Assembly (NCBI GenBank): GCA_035771175.1
Contig: CM069593.1
Coordinates: 45,231,054-45,295,053 of the forward strand
DNA from: Paratinospora sagittata
Taxonomy: Eukaryota; Streptophyta; Magnoliopsida; Ranunculales; Menispermaceae
DNA: 64,000 nucleotides
Reading direction: 5' to 3'
A program made the position numbers and the translations under genes. This document shows positions 1-11,171 of this stretch, one piece after another. The stretch's first letter is position 1; every line of letters begins with the position of its first letter. Below the pieces are notes generated by a model. The model saw only the letters and a program-made list of their open reading frames with translations. It searched no databases and was not told the DNA's origin.

Positions 1-657
1 TAAGCAGGGATAATATCGATAATAATTGAGATTCAAACCTATTAAAAGATAGCATGCATGTTGATGAGACAATTTGACTTTGTGGGCAGTGTTTAAGAGT
101 GCAGAAACTGGTGGTGCTGCAATTATTATTGGTTCCCAAGATTCAAGGTGGGGTAAACTCCTTTATATATAGGATCAAAGCACTATCAAAAAGGACAACA
201 ATGGAGGCAATGCAAGCCACCCAATTACATGAGCTTACATGCTTATGCAAGGGACTTGGTCATAGCCAAAAACCAGTGATTGATACAAGCATGATCAGCA
301 GAAAGTTGAAACTTTCTTCTATTTCTCCCAAAAGCTGTTCATATAAACATCAAATCTCTAGTAGTTTTCAATTGCTGAATACCATACATAACCAACAAAT
401 AGCAATGCTAAAGAGATCAACTGAGATGCCTCTACACAGGGTTCTTAAACATAAATAGTTAAAACAGCAAACAAAATAAATATTTCTAACCAACACATTA
501 CAGTCACCTTCTTGATGCAGAGCTTGGTGCAAAAGCCTTTGATGCAAGGCAACCATCTAAGCTCCTCATCTCCAAGAAACAGTTAAATGCAGCGACGGCG
601 GCACAAATCTAACCAGTCCTAAAATGAATAACTTTCTCAGGCATGGTATTATAGAGC
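1..657. other. 3' flank of the C2-domain gene
   Basis: No gene is supported here. The minus-strand C2 gene ends at 658, so at least part of this stretch should be its 3' UTR and terminator. A plus-strand open frame at 99-458 has no recognisable domain and is treated as chance. Confidence 0.5.
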
Positions 658-2004
658 TTAGAAGAACGCCCGGCTTCCATAAAATAGCCTTGAACCATCC
701 TTCTTTTTATCAAGATCAATCTTCTTCTTATGATTCTGAATAACATCACCATGGTGATCATCGGCTTCTGGTTTGTCAAGATCCATTGGGAGCTTCATCT
801 TTGCCAATGACTCAGTGAATTGCTGCATGCTTCTCATGTACATATCCACAATCTGTTGCTGCATTGCCGTCTGCTCCGCCTCCAAGTTAATATTCCCAAG
901 CGGTGCCGCAAATACCTGACCAAATTCACCGCTACCCATATCATTCTCCTTGATCCTTTCTCCTTCCTTGTTCGAGAAATCTTCTTCTTTCTCGCTTCTA
1001 ATGATACCGATGATCTCTTTCTTTGAAGTAGGCGTGTCCGGTGACGCTCCCGAGTTCTGATTATTAGGCCCTCCAGACATTGAAGCAACATGAGAGGAAC
1101 TAGATGAATGAGCTATCGCTCCACGACTCTTCTTCATCCCTGTGGAATCAATTGAGTTCCTATCCTCACTTAAACTTGTAGTTGTAGAACTGAAAAACCC
1201 GGAATTCTGAGTGCTTGCATTAGGCGAGACTGATCCACCGGAATTCAAGTTCATGTCAAAATCATCTGGGGACCGAGATTGCTCCGACGAAGTTCGAAGA
1301 TTAAGGAAAGAAGCGCCGCCTCGCCCGCATAAAACCGGAGTTAAAGCAGAATTATGAAAATACTCAGAAACCATCTGTTGATTCTCCCTAACCACATTCA
1401 TGTCAGGGAACTCAATTCTCCCATATTCAACAGGATCAAGTAAAACTTCCGATTGCCCACGATCAAGCAACACGACCTCAGACGTAATCGAGGAATTTGA
1501 ACCAGAATTCGACGACTTCAAAGACAGGTTTACGGCCAAAGATGTGTTGAGAAACAGAGTTAATTGAACAGTTCCTGCCGGGGAATGGAAAAGATCAGTG
1601 GAAGAAAGTGTGAAATCTTGGGTAACTTTTCCCTTTCCTGATACTAATGACATTGGCACAAGGGTGAATCCTAAAAGCTGATCATCCAAGAAATTTCTTG
1701 CTCTGCTGAGCATCCAAATCTCACATTTGAGAACTGCATCAAGTTGGGTGATTTTCATTCTGAGATTTTCATTGAATTGTGGGTTCTTTCCACCACCATT
1801 AACTATTCTGGTTGAAATGGTCTCATCAGGGTTGTATGTAAGAGAGAATTTGGCATAAACATCTTGGTTATCATAGATGCAAATGTTGTGGATGTTCCTG
1901 GCATGGCTAACATAAATTTCAAGTAATCCTGAGAATTCCCTTTCTCCATTGTTGCTTGAATTTGGATTGTAACAGAACCCAGATGTTTCATTGAAGGAAT
2001 CCAT
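658..2004 (-). CDS. C2-domain (CaLB-type) protein
   Basis: A single coding exon encodes 448 aa. Residues about 25-155 read as one C2 domain: it opens with GLLEIYVSHARNI, continues with DVYAKFSL and NPQFNENLRM, and then DDQLLGFTLVPMS. C2 domains bind membranes or lipids, often with calcium. The middle (about 160-330) is Ser/Asn-rich and looks disordered. Near the C-terminus is a segment containing MQQQIVDMYMRSMQQFTESL and a KLPMDLD stretch, probably a conserved amphipathic helix. The protein ends in a basic tail. I place it with the plant calcium-dependent lipid-binding family of short single-C2 proteins (Arabidopsis At1g50570-like, from memory). The start at 2004 is the first Met after the 5'UTR intron acceptor. 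Location and partner are unknown. Confidence 0.85.
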   Translation of the reverse strand: MDSFNETSGFCYNPNSSNNGEREFSGLLEIYVSHARNIHNICIYDNQDVYAKFSLTYNPDETISTRIVNGGGKNPQFNENLRMKITQLDAVLKCEIWMLSRARNFLDDQLLGFTLVPMSLVSGKGKVTQDFTLSSTDLFHSPAGTVQLTLFLNTSLAVNLSLKSSNSGSNSSITSEVVLLDRGQSEVLLDPVEYGRIEFPDMNVVRENQQMVSEYFHNSALTPVLCGRGGASFLNLRTSSEQSRSPDDFDMNLNSGGSVSPNASTQNSGFFSSTTTSLSEDRNSIDSTGMKKSRGAIAHSSSSSHVASMSGGPNNQNSGASPDTPTSKKEIIGIIRSEKEEDFSNKEGERIKENDMGSGEFGQVFAAPLGNINLEAEQTAMQQQIVDMYMRSMQQFTESLAKMKLPMDLDKPEADDHHGDVIQNHKKKIDLDKKKDGSRLFYGSRAFF

Positions 2005-2054
2005 CCCAAAAAATCAGCAGCAGTTTTGGTACTGTTTGATGATATTTCTACACA

Positions 2055-2325
2055 CTGAAAGAACAAAAAATAGTAAAACAAGGACAACAAATAGAGTGTG
2101 TGTGTGTGTTTTTGCTTCACTACATAACCCAAATAATAATAATAATAATAAATTAAGAAGCCAGTGAGAAAATTTTTGTTTCTTTCTTTTCCATTGGAAT
2201 TACTTTGTGGGCATGGAAGATAATATCCAAAGACCCTCAAAAAAATTTTTTTTTTTCAAGAACAAAGAAAGAAAAAGACCCTTTAATGGAAAGTAATTAA
2301 AGAGGGGAGGGAGAGAGAGACTTAC
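2055..2325 (-). other. 5'UTR intron of the C2-domain gene
   Basis: On the minus strand a donor CCT|GTAAGT sits at 2326/2325 and a pyrimidine-rich acceptor TTCTTTCAG ends at 2055. The 271-bp interval contains no ATG-led continuation of the coding frame and ends 50 bases before the start codon, so it is a leader intron. Such introns often raise expression in plants, but that is inference here. Confidence 0.7.
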
Positions 2326-2513
2326 AGGTGACGAAGAAGAAGAAGGGAAGAACTTGTTCTGCAATTCAGGAAGAGTTGGTGGCGGAGGGAGTAGGTGAGA
2401 GAGTTTAGAAAAATGAAGAAGAAGAAGAAGAAGAAGAAGGAGGAGAAATGAGGGAAAATGATGGTTGGTGATGATGATGTAATGCTGAGGTTATAGTGTG
2501 TTTTTTTCTTCAA
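2326..2513 (-). promoter_or_regulatory. first (non-coding) exon and GAA/TTC-rich leader
   Basis: The presumed leader exon upstream of the intron includes a (GAA)n run on the plus strand (about 2414-2439), i.e. a TTC-rich transcript leader on the minus strand. The transcription start is not defined; 2326-2513 is an upper bound. TC/CT-rich initiator tracts are common in plant core promoters. Confidence 0.4.
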
Positions 2514-3410
2514 TCTTTTTGTTCTTTAGAGGAATGATTGCTACTTTTTTTTTTAATTTTAGTTTTTTTTTTATAATATAAAAAAGAAAAAAATGTGGCT
2601 TTTTGGAGTTGCTTTTGAAGGTGGTGGGTGGAATTGGGTTTTCTCCATTTGCTTTGCTTGACAGAGCAGCTTCCTTCGAGGGAGAAGTTTCTGCTCCACT
2701 ACTACTACTACTCTGTGAATGGGCTATGACCCCACCTGGTTCTCTCATTAGTAGTAGAAAGGCAATAATAACGGCAGTTATAACGACACCTATGTCTCTT
2801 TTGTTTAAGTTACAAGAAGAGGTTAGTTAGTGTTGATACATGCTCATCACCCATCACATTTCAATATTTTAATTAGCATAATAATTTTATTTTAGAGAGG
2901 TTTTAAATGTGTTGTTGGCTTATTTAATAAGGGTATGTTTAGTTCCTGATTCCGATACAGTATATTGCTAATAATCAATTAACCTCAACAACTAAATAAG
3001 GGTGTTTTAGTAGATAAAAAAAAAGTATGTTTTGCTCATTTCTTAAGTATAAGTTGTATTAGTAATCTGTGTAAATATATGTTTTATTTTAAAAAAAAAA
3101 AAAAAGTCAAAAAACCTTTTAATGGTCCAAGTAAACGGATTATGTTACTATTAGTCAAACGTATTTGAAATTTTTGAAATTATATATATCTATGTTATTT
3201 AAAATTTATTTTGTCTTTATCATCACTGTTACTAGCTAATATTTAATTTGTTCCTACCTAATTAAATCAAGACAAAGGCTTGATGAGCACATTTAAAATT
3301 GGATAAATCTGAAATTCCTGTCTGACGTATTTGACAGTAAAAGTCACTTTCTTAATTTCTTAATCAAATTGAATATAGACAAAAATAAAGTATCAATATC
3401 TAAAAGAAGG
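2514..3410. other. intergenic, promoter side of the C2 gene
   Basis: AT-rich DNA with poly(A)/poly(T) runs. Opposing open frames overlap at 2491-2748 (minus) and 2603-2830 (plus); neither shows a domain. No RNA gene or full repeat is recognised. Some of this should be the upstream promoter of the minus-strand C2 gene. Confidence 0.4.
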
Positions 3411-4456
3411 TTAAATATAGATTTTTTTTTTTTTTTTACCCGCGGAGGGGTCGCGACATGATGCTTGAAAGCTCCCAATCTTTTTGGTCGCCAAAGCTGC
3501 AATTATTTGTCCCAGGTGATCACGAACAATCACACCAATGCCCACACAACCTGCCCTATTTAAACTTGCATCAACATTCATCTTTAGTTGATTTAGGGGG
3601 GAGCTTGCCACTGATGATCTCTGTTAATTCTCTCAAATCTACTGGAACCTACTGGGATTCTTGGAGCATGAGCAATGTTTTAGTCGCCACACTTACTTCG
3701 GTCTCTCTTTTTCCCTATATATATATATATATATATATGCTATTTTTGTCATTCCATATGGCCCAAGACGTGATGATAATCATTTCAATGTCTTGCTTAT
3801 TTGCTAGCATCATTGTTTCATTTATTTCACTATTAAACCACAACTTAATAAGCTGTTGTCCTTAAGTAATGGTTCCATATGACTCCAAATCTTTTTAGCT
3901 CTTTTGCACTTTGTTATTGCATGGATGGTCGTCTCAATTTCAGCATTGCTTATCTCACACCTTGCATTCTCAAATTATCTTTGAATGAAAGAATGTTATG
4001 TATTAGTCTCCAGAAGAATATCTTCACTTTTGGTGGAAGACATGTTGTCCAAAGTTTGGTCCATAACATTTTTGCATCAGTCCTATTTGAGCTCTCCTAA
4101 TTGCCACCTCCTCCAAGTGCCAGCCTATAGCCACTTTTGACAGTGTATTGGCCATTTTTTGAGTAGTGTCATATTAAGGCATCTGGAAGGTCTCTTCTAC
4201 TCAAGGAAATCTTTATAACCTCATCCACATCCATTGATATAAGATGTTCCATCAAACTTTCTCTGTTTCAGTAGCAACCTGGGGTGATGAAATTTGCAAC
4301 GAGGCAATCAAATATTGCTTGTGACTGGGGGGTAATCTCACTTTGAAAAATGATGGCCTCATGAGCCGTGGGTCTTTACACATGTGCACCTTGGTACCAT
4401 TCCCAATCCTCCATCTTATCCCTTTCACAAGAAGATTTCTTCCCCATAAGATATTT
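3411..4456 (-). mobile_element. LINE relic, 3' part (zf-RVT and RNase H-like)
   Basis: The minus strand carries the C-terminal part of a plant L1-type LINE ORF2, broken by stops and frameshifts. From high to low coordinate: an LWGRNLLVKGIRWRIGNG segment just below 4456; a stretch around 4200-4150 resembling the D-x-x-W then G-x-YTVKSGYR region; a zf-RVT-like segment near 4040-3980 with PPKVKIFFWRLIHNIL; and the start of an RNase H-like domain at 3600-3450 with KMNVDASLN and GVIVRDHLGQI. It ends at a poly(A) of about 16 (plus-strand T-run 3421-3436), which looks like the retroposed tail. The RNase H domain stops short of this tail, suggesting a truncated copy. It continues beyond the inserted LTR at 7558. 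Confidence 0.8.
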
Positions 4457-7400
4457 TGTAACGTCAGTACCTTAGGATGACGTCATTTTGATCCGTAGAG
4501 TACCCGTATACGTATTTGATGTTCGACGTGTGTTGGTTCTAGTGTCTTTGCATTCTTTTAAGTTTTTTAATGTGTGCGTAAAGTCTCAGAATGATCGAAA
4601 ACCGGTTCGGGGTCGAAACATGTCGAAAACGGTGTTTTGGATCAGCGAAGCTCGCTCCATAGAGGAAGAAATTTTTGTCACCGATTATATCAATTACTGG
4701 ATCTCCTAAATATGTGTTCCGATTGGGCTGAGATTTTGTCACCTTATTCCCCTCTGATAGATCTTCATTATGGTCGGTGAAGATCTTGATCGTAGTTGTC
4801 TACTGTGAGGTATAAGACTCCAAACATTATTTTTAGATTTACAGATTTTCTTGCGCAGTTTTTATCAAACGGTTGAATCTCGAAATGTCACAGTTGGATT
4901 GAGTTGAAATTTTACCAAAATAGCAACTGATTCATAAAACTTTGGACGGTTAAGATGTTAAATTTGTATGTCATTTGTAAGAAATTAATTATCTAAGTGC
5001 AAGTAATTGCAGCAGGAAAATTATTCCTTTTATTTAAGTGTATTTTTTCATGTGGGCCCAAATTTTTTTTATAAAAGCAACCAACTCTTTTTTTTTTAAC
5101 TCACTTGCTCATTTTCACTTAGAAAAGAGTTTAAGGAGCTCAGAGAGGAGAAAAAGAAGGGGAAAGGAGAAAAATGAGAGAAGTTAGGGTTTTTGCCCAA
5201 AAATCACTCAAGGTAATCAAATCTCCCTCATTTTTTCTTTCTTCTATCACTTTCCTTCATGCATGCAAACTGATTTTTTGACCTAAGGTTTCTATGAATC
5301 CCGGATTTTAAGGGTCCTTGACCTAGGGTTTACTTGTTTATGCCATTTTATGTTTGTTTTTTATGCTAATGACCTTCTCTAACCTCAATCAACACACCTA
5401 ATGAGTGTTTTTCATCCATAAATCCCAAAATTTATCTAATGTTGGTAACTGACTCATAAAACTTTTGAACGGTTAAGATGTTAAATTGGTAAGTAGTTTG
5501 TAAGAAAGTAATTATCTAAGTGCAAGTAATTGCAGCAGGAAAATTGTTCCTTTTATTTAAGTGTATTTTTTCATGTTGGCCCAAAATTTTTCTACCAAAG
5601 CAACCAACTCGTTTTTTTCAGCTCACTTACTCATTTTCACTTAGAAAAGAGTTTAAGGAGCTTGGAAAGGACAAAAAGAAGGGAAAAGGATAAAAGGGAG
5701 AGAAGTTAGGGTTTTTTGGTGATTTTTGCCCAAAAATCATCCAAGGTAAACAAATCTCTCTCATTCTTTCTCATTTTTCTTCATTCTATCACTTTCCTTC
5801 ATGCATGCAAACTGATTTTTTGACCTAGGGTTTCTATGAATCCCGGATTCTAAGGGTCCTTGACCTAGGGTTTATTTGTTTAGGTCATTTTTGCTAATGA
5901 CCTTCCCTAACCTCAATCAATACCTAACGAGTGTTTTTCACTCATAAATCCCGAAATTTATAGAGGGTGGTGGAAAACCAATGTTGGACTTAGGTCTTAG
6001 AATTGAGATATGTTAATCTAGAGTGTGTTGGGAGTCTATAAATGGTAAAACCCCCAATTTCTACCAAGAAATTGGTGGGGTTTCATGAATTTGACCTATA
6101 CTAAGATTTTGACCTAGGGTTTCCTATTTCAAATTGCATGTGATTTGTATGGAATGCATGGGTAAATATAATGGTATGACACTCTAATTTACTGATTTTG
6201 ATTAATGGAAACCCTATTGTGGAGTAATTTTGGCCTAGGCCATGAAATTTGACAATTTTCATGTGATTTGGTGATTTCCATGTAATTTAGGGATTTTGTC
6301 CAAATTAGGGATTTTGACTTGGACTTAGTCAATTAATGAAATTGACTTGATAGTTAGTCAAATTGACCCTTAATATAATTGAATGTCATGTATTATAGTG
6401 TTTGGATCAAGAGGGATCAACCTATTGCATTCAATTTGGGTTATGTATAGTTTAAATCGGTATTAAATGATTAAATTGGGCAATATGAAAATTGGTATTA
6501 AGTGCTTGAGGTGATTGTGGTCATCCTAGTGCTTTATTGGATCGGATTGGATTGGCTACGTCTAGCCAATCAAGTGTGAGTGTTTCCTTACTTGTTCTTT
6601 TCTATATGTGGCATTGTAGTATAAAATGATTTTAAATGCGTACCTAATATAGTATGCATGACTTAAATGTTTCATGAAATGTAATTGAGCATAGTCTAAT
6701 AGGATTGCGATTGGGTTAAGTTTCTTAGCTGGAATTTTCTTCGAAGAATCTCGTGATTCTAGTGATGATCCCTAATTGTGGACCTGACAAAGAATTTTTA
6801 TGGGTTGTGTACGTTAGGATTCGTCCAGGCATAGTATTTGTCTTGGTGGGCGAATCTTATGGTTCATACAATCCTAGAAATTCTAATAGAATATGGGTAA
6901 GAGGTCGATCGGGCTATGGGTGTCGCGCACTCAGGTCCTTGTATTGATTCTTACTTATGAGGTATTTAGGATTGCATGAGCATGTCATAAATGATATGTA
7001 TTGTCTTGATATGACATGATGCATTATATTGAGCCTGTATGTAACCTTGATTATATCCGTGATATTTAAACTGCTTTAATGATCTTGAATTGTCTTACTT
7101 AAATGCATATATATATGTTGCCACTTGTAGAGAACATTCATTGAGCTTGTTGTAGCTCACCCCTCATTCTTATCCTTTCAGGTTCGAATAGGAAGGAGAA
7201 GAGAAATGATTAACTGCAAGGCATTTCCTGACATTTTGTGACGTAGGTGTTAGTACTTTTCTACGTTTATTTTGATAAATTATACTATGTAACACATAAT
7301 ACTTATAACACTTAGATGATTTGTAATCACGGTTAAATATTATTTTGTATATTTGACATTGTGGACTTAGAAAAAAAAAATGGTTGTCATTTGTGTATGT

Positions 7401-7557
7401 GTTTTACATTAATGATTTGATTATGTCCATATGCCTCGATATAAGTTTGGAGATTATGGTTTGTTATTAGAAGACTGACGGGATGTCAGGTGCATCAAGG
7501 AAAGATATATCTGAGGTTCCGTGTCGGTCATGACGTCACAGATAGTGGATCGTGATA
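4457..7557 (+). repeat. solo LTR A, 3101 bp, inserted in the LINE
   Basis: Starts TGTAACGTCAG and is flanked by TATTT on both sides (4452-4456 and 7558-7562). Removing it plus one TATTT rejoins the LINE frame across the N-I-L-W-G codons. The 3' end reads GGATCGTGATA rather than ending in CA, probably through point changes. It shares ordered blocks in the same orientation with the elements at 50982-53655 and 54882-57609: an AAGCAACCAAC then GCTCACTTG block, a GA-rich stretch ending in a GT donor, and a late GCTCACC block followed by a TTTCAGGT acceptor. Length, termini and layout suggest a Ty3/gypsy (Tekay/Del-like) LTR. No internal coding DNA is present. It is longer than its relatives because of an internal duplication. 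Confidence 0.85.
4926..5987 (+). repeat. internal tandem duplication in LTR A, about 520-540 bp unit
   Basis: Two similar copies lie end to end, about 4926-5445 and 5446-5987. Anchors are AACGGTTAAGATGTTAAATT, ATTGCAGCAGGAAAATT, AAGCAACCAACTC, AGAGAAGTTAGGGTTTTT and ATGCATGCAAACTGATTTTT, each present once per copy and offset by about 522. The copies differ by scattered substitutions and short indels, so the duplication is not recent. Confidence 0.85.
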
Positions 7558-7862
7558 TATTTCTTCATATCGGAGAAGCTCCACCTCTTAAGTTTGCACT
7601 CCAAAATGATGTGTCAGAAAAATATTTTGCCATGAGAATTCAACCAAGTAGAGAATCAGGACTGTTATGGATTCTCCAACTTTTGCTTTGCTAGAAGAGC
7701 TTGATGAAGGCCTCCATCCATCTAAAACCCATCCCCCCTACATCCGTCGAAGTACAAAGCTAGCTCCATTTCTTCCAATGGACCAAAACCGTGTCATGAT
7801 AGATTTAACTGCTTGCATAAGGCCTTTGGGATATGGGAGCAAGACGCTTTTCGTTCATAAAT
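7558..7862 (-). mobile_element. LINE relic, 5' part of the split element
   Basis: Continuation of the LINE interrupted by LTR A. Read on the minus strand with frame changes, it has a segment around AVKSIMTRFW, a block close to the L-A-K-Q motif of plant LINE reverse transcriptases (LHQALLAKQ), and then a KIFF / GGASPI-type segment that abuts the NILWGR motif at 4456. Sequence above about 7862 no longer resembles a LINE, so the copy is 5'-truncated there or eroded. The open frame on the plus strand here (7667-7864) is an antisense shadow. Confidence 0.7.
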
Positions 7863-9534
7863 GATTAGTATTTTATTCTCTTTTATTTTCTTTGCGTTAT
7901 ATTAATTTTTGCATTTTGGAATCGACAGTTGCTTTTGATTGAAAAAAAGAAGCAAATAATAGTAATAATATATATATATATTCTTCCCCTATATAACCAA
8001 ATTCACAACACATATTAGGAATTGGGGTTACGCTTTTTCTATATTCTTCAACATTTTTATTTCAATTAATCGATATTAGATTTATTAAATATAATAAAAA
8101 ATTAAACTGAACATTATATATACGAAGAGGGATTATTTCTTTTTTCTAATAAAATAGATATATCATTTGGTAGAAACATTAAAAATAAAAGAATTAATCA
8201 CGTTTAGATCATGCTCAGAGAAAGGTAGAAAAATATGGAAAGAAGCCAAAAGATTAGTTACATATTTAAATTACAATACCAACCCTTATAATATCTCATG
8301 ATTCACGACAAACTTTTAAAATCAAAGGAACACACATAATTATAAGCTACGGGCAATATACCCAACGTCATATAGCACAAATGATCGAAAGTCTATATTA
8401 AAGGCGGTCGAAAGATAAAAGTTTCAGAATTAAAATTTATGTCCACCTTAGTTGCGATTATTTAGAAAGAACCGTCTAATATCCTTACAGTATCCAAACG
8501 CAGATTAATTTTGTTTGATAGACTGGATACCGCGCGAAAATCCAAAAGAAAAAAAAAAGACATGATTAATACACTGAAATTAATAACAGCATATAATTAG
8601 TAATTCCTACGGAAGTGCAAATTTGTGAACGGTTTGACTCATTTGAGCACTAAAAGAAGACTCAAAAAGAAGACTCAAAGTCATTTTCTCACCAACTCTC
8701 ATGCGTAACCTACGCTGAAATCAACGCCTCTCGTTTCTCACTTCAACGCCGCTCCCAGTTAGCTTAGAAACACGCTTTCAACAATTGTAAAGTTTGTGGT
8801 CCGAGGCTTGCTTTCTTAGCCAACTCTATACATTTATTTTCTAACATATCGTATTTATTTCTTGGATATTTTGAAAAAAACACTTCGGATTGGTCGGTAC
8901 TTTTTAGGTTGTATTTGGTTTCCTCATAAAAAAAAAATGTAAAATACAACTTAAAAGGTCAAAAAGTCAAATAATAATAATATTTTATTATTTTTTGAAA
9001 AAAACTTTATTAATACAAGATTTGTCTAATACTAAAAAATAATTAATATTATACATAAATAATGTTATATACGTAAATAATATTATATATGAGAATAATA
9101 TTGTATATATATTTGGATAACTTTTGGTGATGTCTATAAGGATCGGTTGTACCAATGTGCTTTATTTGGACATTTAGTATTTCCAGTGAATAATTTTCAA
9201 TAAAATCAACCAAACTAATCCTTAGACTATAAGAGAGGTTATAAGAGGTGGGGTCACACCAAACCCGCTTAAATACCAAGTCTTCTAGAATAGCAAAATG
9301 TCTTTCGTTCACTATTTAAAGTTACTAAAGACAAGACTGAGTGTGACTAATTAAATTAATTGTTAATTTAGCAAAGTAATGATATAATATATTGATTCAT
9401 TGACAAGATACATTCATGAATAGTAGTATATATGAATAGTAATATATCTCAAGTGAGAAACCTTTCTAATGTGAAAGATTAGGTAGAGCCGTAACTACAA
9501 AACATACTAAGACTTTCAAGAGAGATTTTAATAC
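7863..9534. other. intergenic AT-rich spacer
   Basis: No coding region or RNA gene is supported. Short minus-strand open frames at 8764-8949 and 9049-9312 are low-complexity and domain-free. A homopurine tract and several TATA-rich runs are present. Confidence 0.4.
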
Positions 9535-9539
9535 AACTT

Positions 9540-10166
9540 ATTGGGGAACGAGCAACGTATGCATTATGAAATATAATACAACTAAATAACAAGATGTAAA
9601 CAATTGTAAGAAGTAAAAAACATAAAGATCTTACGTGGTAAACCCTTAATTTGAGGGGAACATCTACGGGCAAATTGTAAAAATTTCACTATAAATAATA
9701 AATTATAACCTTCTTTTTATACTCAATGAGAGAACAATAAGATCCTCGTTCTCTCTTGATTTAGAAAAACACTAAGGAGAAGAAGAAGTAGATAATTACT
9801 CTTGATCTCTTGTTTGATCACTTGATGGTTTATTTGATGCTTAAACCTATCATATAAGGAGATATTTATATTAAATCAAATACAATCCACACCACACAAT
9901 TAAATATTCACAAATAAATCTTGGTCATATGCATGTATTGCATTATACTTAATTTTGAGCACTTCACCAATAATTTACCTAATTTTAAAAACTTCAAAAT
10001 AATAGGCTTCGACTTTGTTTTAGGCCTTGCCTTAGACTTGGTTTTGGGCCTTGTATTAGGCTTGATCATAAATTTATTTTTGGTCTAATTTATGGATTCA
10101 ATAAATTTATTTTGAGTTTAACCATAAATTTATAATATTTTTGGTTTAATATTTTATGGTCCAACA
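9540..10166 (-). repeat. solo LTR, copia type, 627 bp
   Basis: On the minus strand it starts TGTTGGACCATAAAA (plus-strand end CCAACA at 10166) and ends CGTTCCCCAAT, a degraded version of the expected CCAACA. Both sides carry AACTT (9535-9539 and 10167-10171). Inside on the plus strand is a TACGTGGTAAACCC motif and a CTACGGGC block, similar in kind to the ACGTGGTTCGGC / CTACGTCCACGGG blocks of the copia LTRs at 19193 and 23435. No internal coding sequence remains. Confidence 0.65.
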
Positions 10167-10194
10167 AACTTGTTTTTTTATAAATTTTGAAAAA

Positions 10195-10285
10195 CTATTT
10201 TTGGGTTTCAACAAATCAAATATATTTTTTATATTTTTAAAAATTTGAATATTAAAAACTGTATCCAAATCATAAACCAAGCGTA
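10195..10285 (-). repeat. dispersed short repeat, GGTTYGTGATCCGGATAC family
   Basis: On the minus strand it reads TTGGTTTATGATTTGGATAC followed by an AT-rich stretch. Compare the tandem copies at 50795-50981 and the copy in the PIP5K intron at 39011-39222. It looks like a non-autonomous element of about 90 bp; termini are not resolved. Confidence 0.5.
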
Positions 10286-11042
10286 ACCTTATAACATCGG
10301 ATCTATATCCTGGGGATCTGCAGTTATAGAAATCAAATTGTTTGCTATTTTATCCATCAGTAAGAACGAACTTAAACTCCATCGAGTTACCAACGAGCAA
10401 TTGACTCAATAGAAGCGAGCTAAATCTTAAGGTTGTTTTGTATAAAAGTTTTAAGGTTTAATTCTATATGAGGACATTGAGAGAGATTTACAGTTCTATT
10501 AATGTCTCGTACATAAACTATGTTAAATATGTGTGGACTAAAATAATAGTCTCACATCAGATATGAACAAATCTATTATATGAAATATAAGTTGGAATTT
10601 CATCTTAATTAGTACCGAGACCTTTTATAGTAAAACTTTGAACTCAAAGGTGATTAAGTTAGAAACAATATAGACCTAATTAGTATTGAGGCCTTTTGAA
10701 TTAAGTTGGGGACAATATTTCTATTAGTAGAGATTCAGGCCCGGGTAACAGTATAGATTACGACACGATAACACGACTCGAAATTAATACGAAATAAACA
10801 GATTTGAGTTTTGTATAAACAGATGCAGGTTAAAGTAGGTTAAACCCAAAACCCAATGAGACACCATTAAATTTTAGGTCAAAATCAGGTAGACCTGCTA
10901 AATCCGAAATTAAGCCGTTTAACACAATTATATTTTGTGTTGAGGCTTATGTTATGCGTGAAAACTTTTTAATATTTTATGTCATGCTTATGGTTATACA
11001 CAGTTTGTTTATCATTCTAAACCATCTTCTTACTGTTTAATC
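10286..11042. other. intergenic, with a possible hAT-like MITE half
   Basis: At 10748-10930 the sequence has ACGACACGATAACACGACTC followed by degenerate AAACAGATTTGAG / GGTTAAACCCAAAACCC blocks, resembling a common plant repeat built from GGGTT/AACCC phrases. A second AT-rich block with ACGATACGACTAATTATG and GTAACACGAATTGCCG lies at 14160-14280, beyond the viral-like fragment. They may be two halves of one older element split by that insertion. The rest is AT-rich with no gene. Confidence 0.3.
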
Positions 11043-11171
11043 ATGTCTCTTTTGAGTCATCTTCCTTTGTGGTTAATTATAGTTTTAGTTATTCTTGCTA
11101 TCTTATGTTGTGGTTTACTTCGCTTGTGTTTTGCCTGTTATATATGTGAAGCAGTTGAAGTTGATGATTAA
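11043..11171 (+). CDS. small ORF, predicted single-pass membrane peptide, 42 aa
   Basis: This ORF is short and no homologue is recognised. It opens with MSLLSHLPLW, runs into about 18 strongly hydrophobic residues (LIIVLVILAILCCGLL), then a Cys-rich juxtamembrane patch with an RLCFACYIC arrangement, and ends acidic (EAVEVDD). This is a clean membrane-anchor layout. It lies 155 bp upstream of the movement-protein ORF on the same strand, so it may belong to the endogenous viral-like element, or it may be chance in AT-rich DNA. No function is assigned. Confidence 0.3.
   Translation: MSLLSHLPLWLIIVLVILAILCCGLLRLCFACYICEAVEVDD

Noticed and set aside
99..458. 119-codon plus-strand frame
   Set aside because: No domain, lies in the presumed 3' UTR of the C2 gene, composition like non-coding DNA.
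2491..2830. Overlapping opposite-strand frames near the C2 gene promoter
   Set aside because: Neither has recognisable motifs; the minus frame ends in Lys/Ile-rich low complexity.
3458..4100. Plus-strand frames (135 and 73 codons)
   Set aside because: They are antisense of the LINE zf-RVT/RNase H region.
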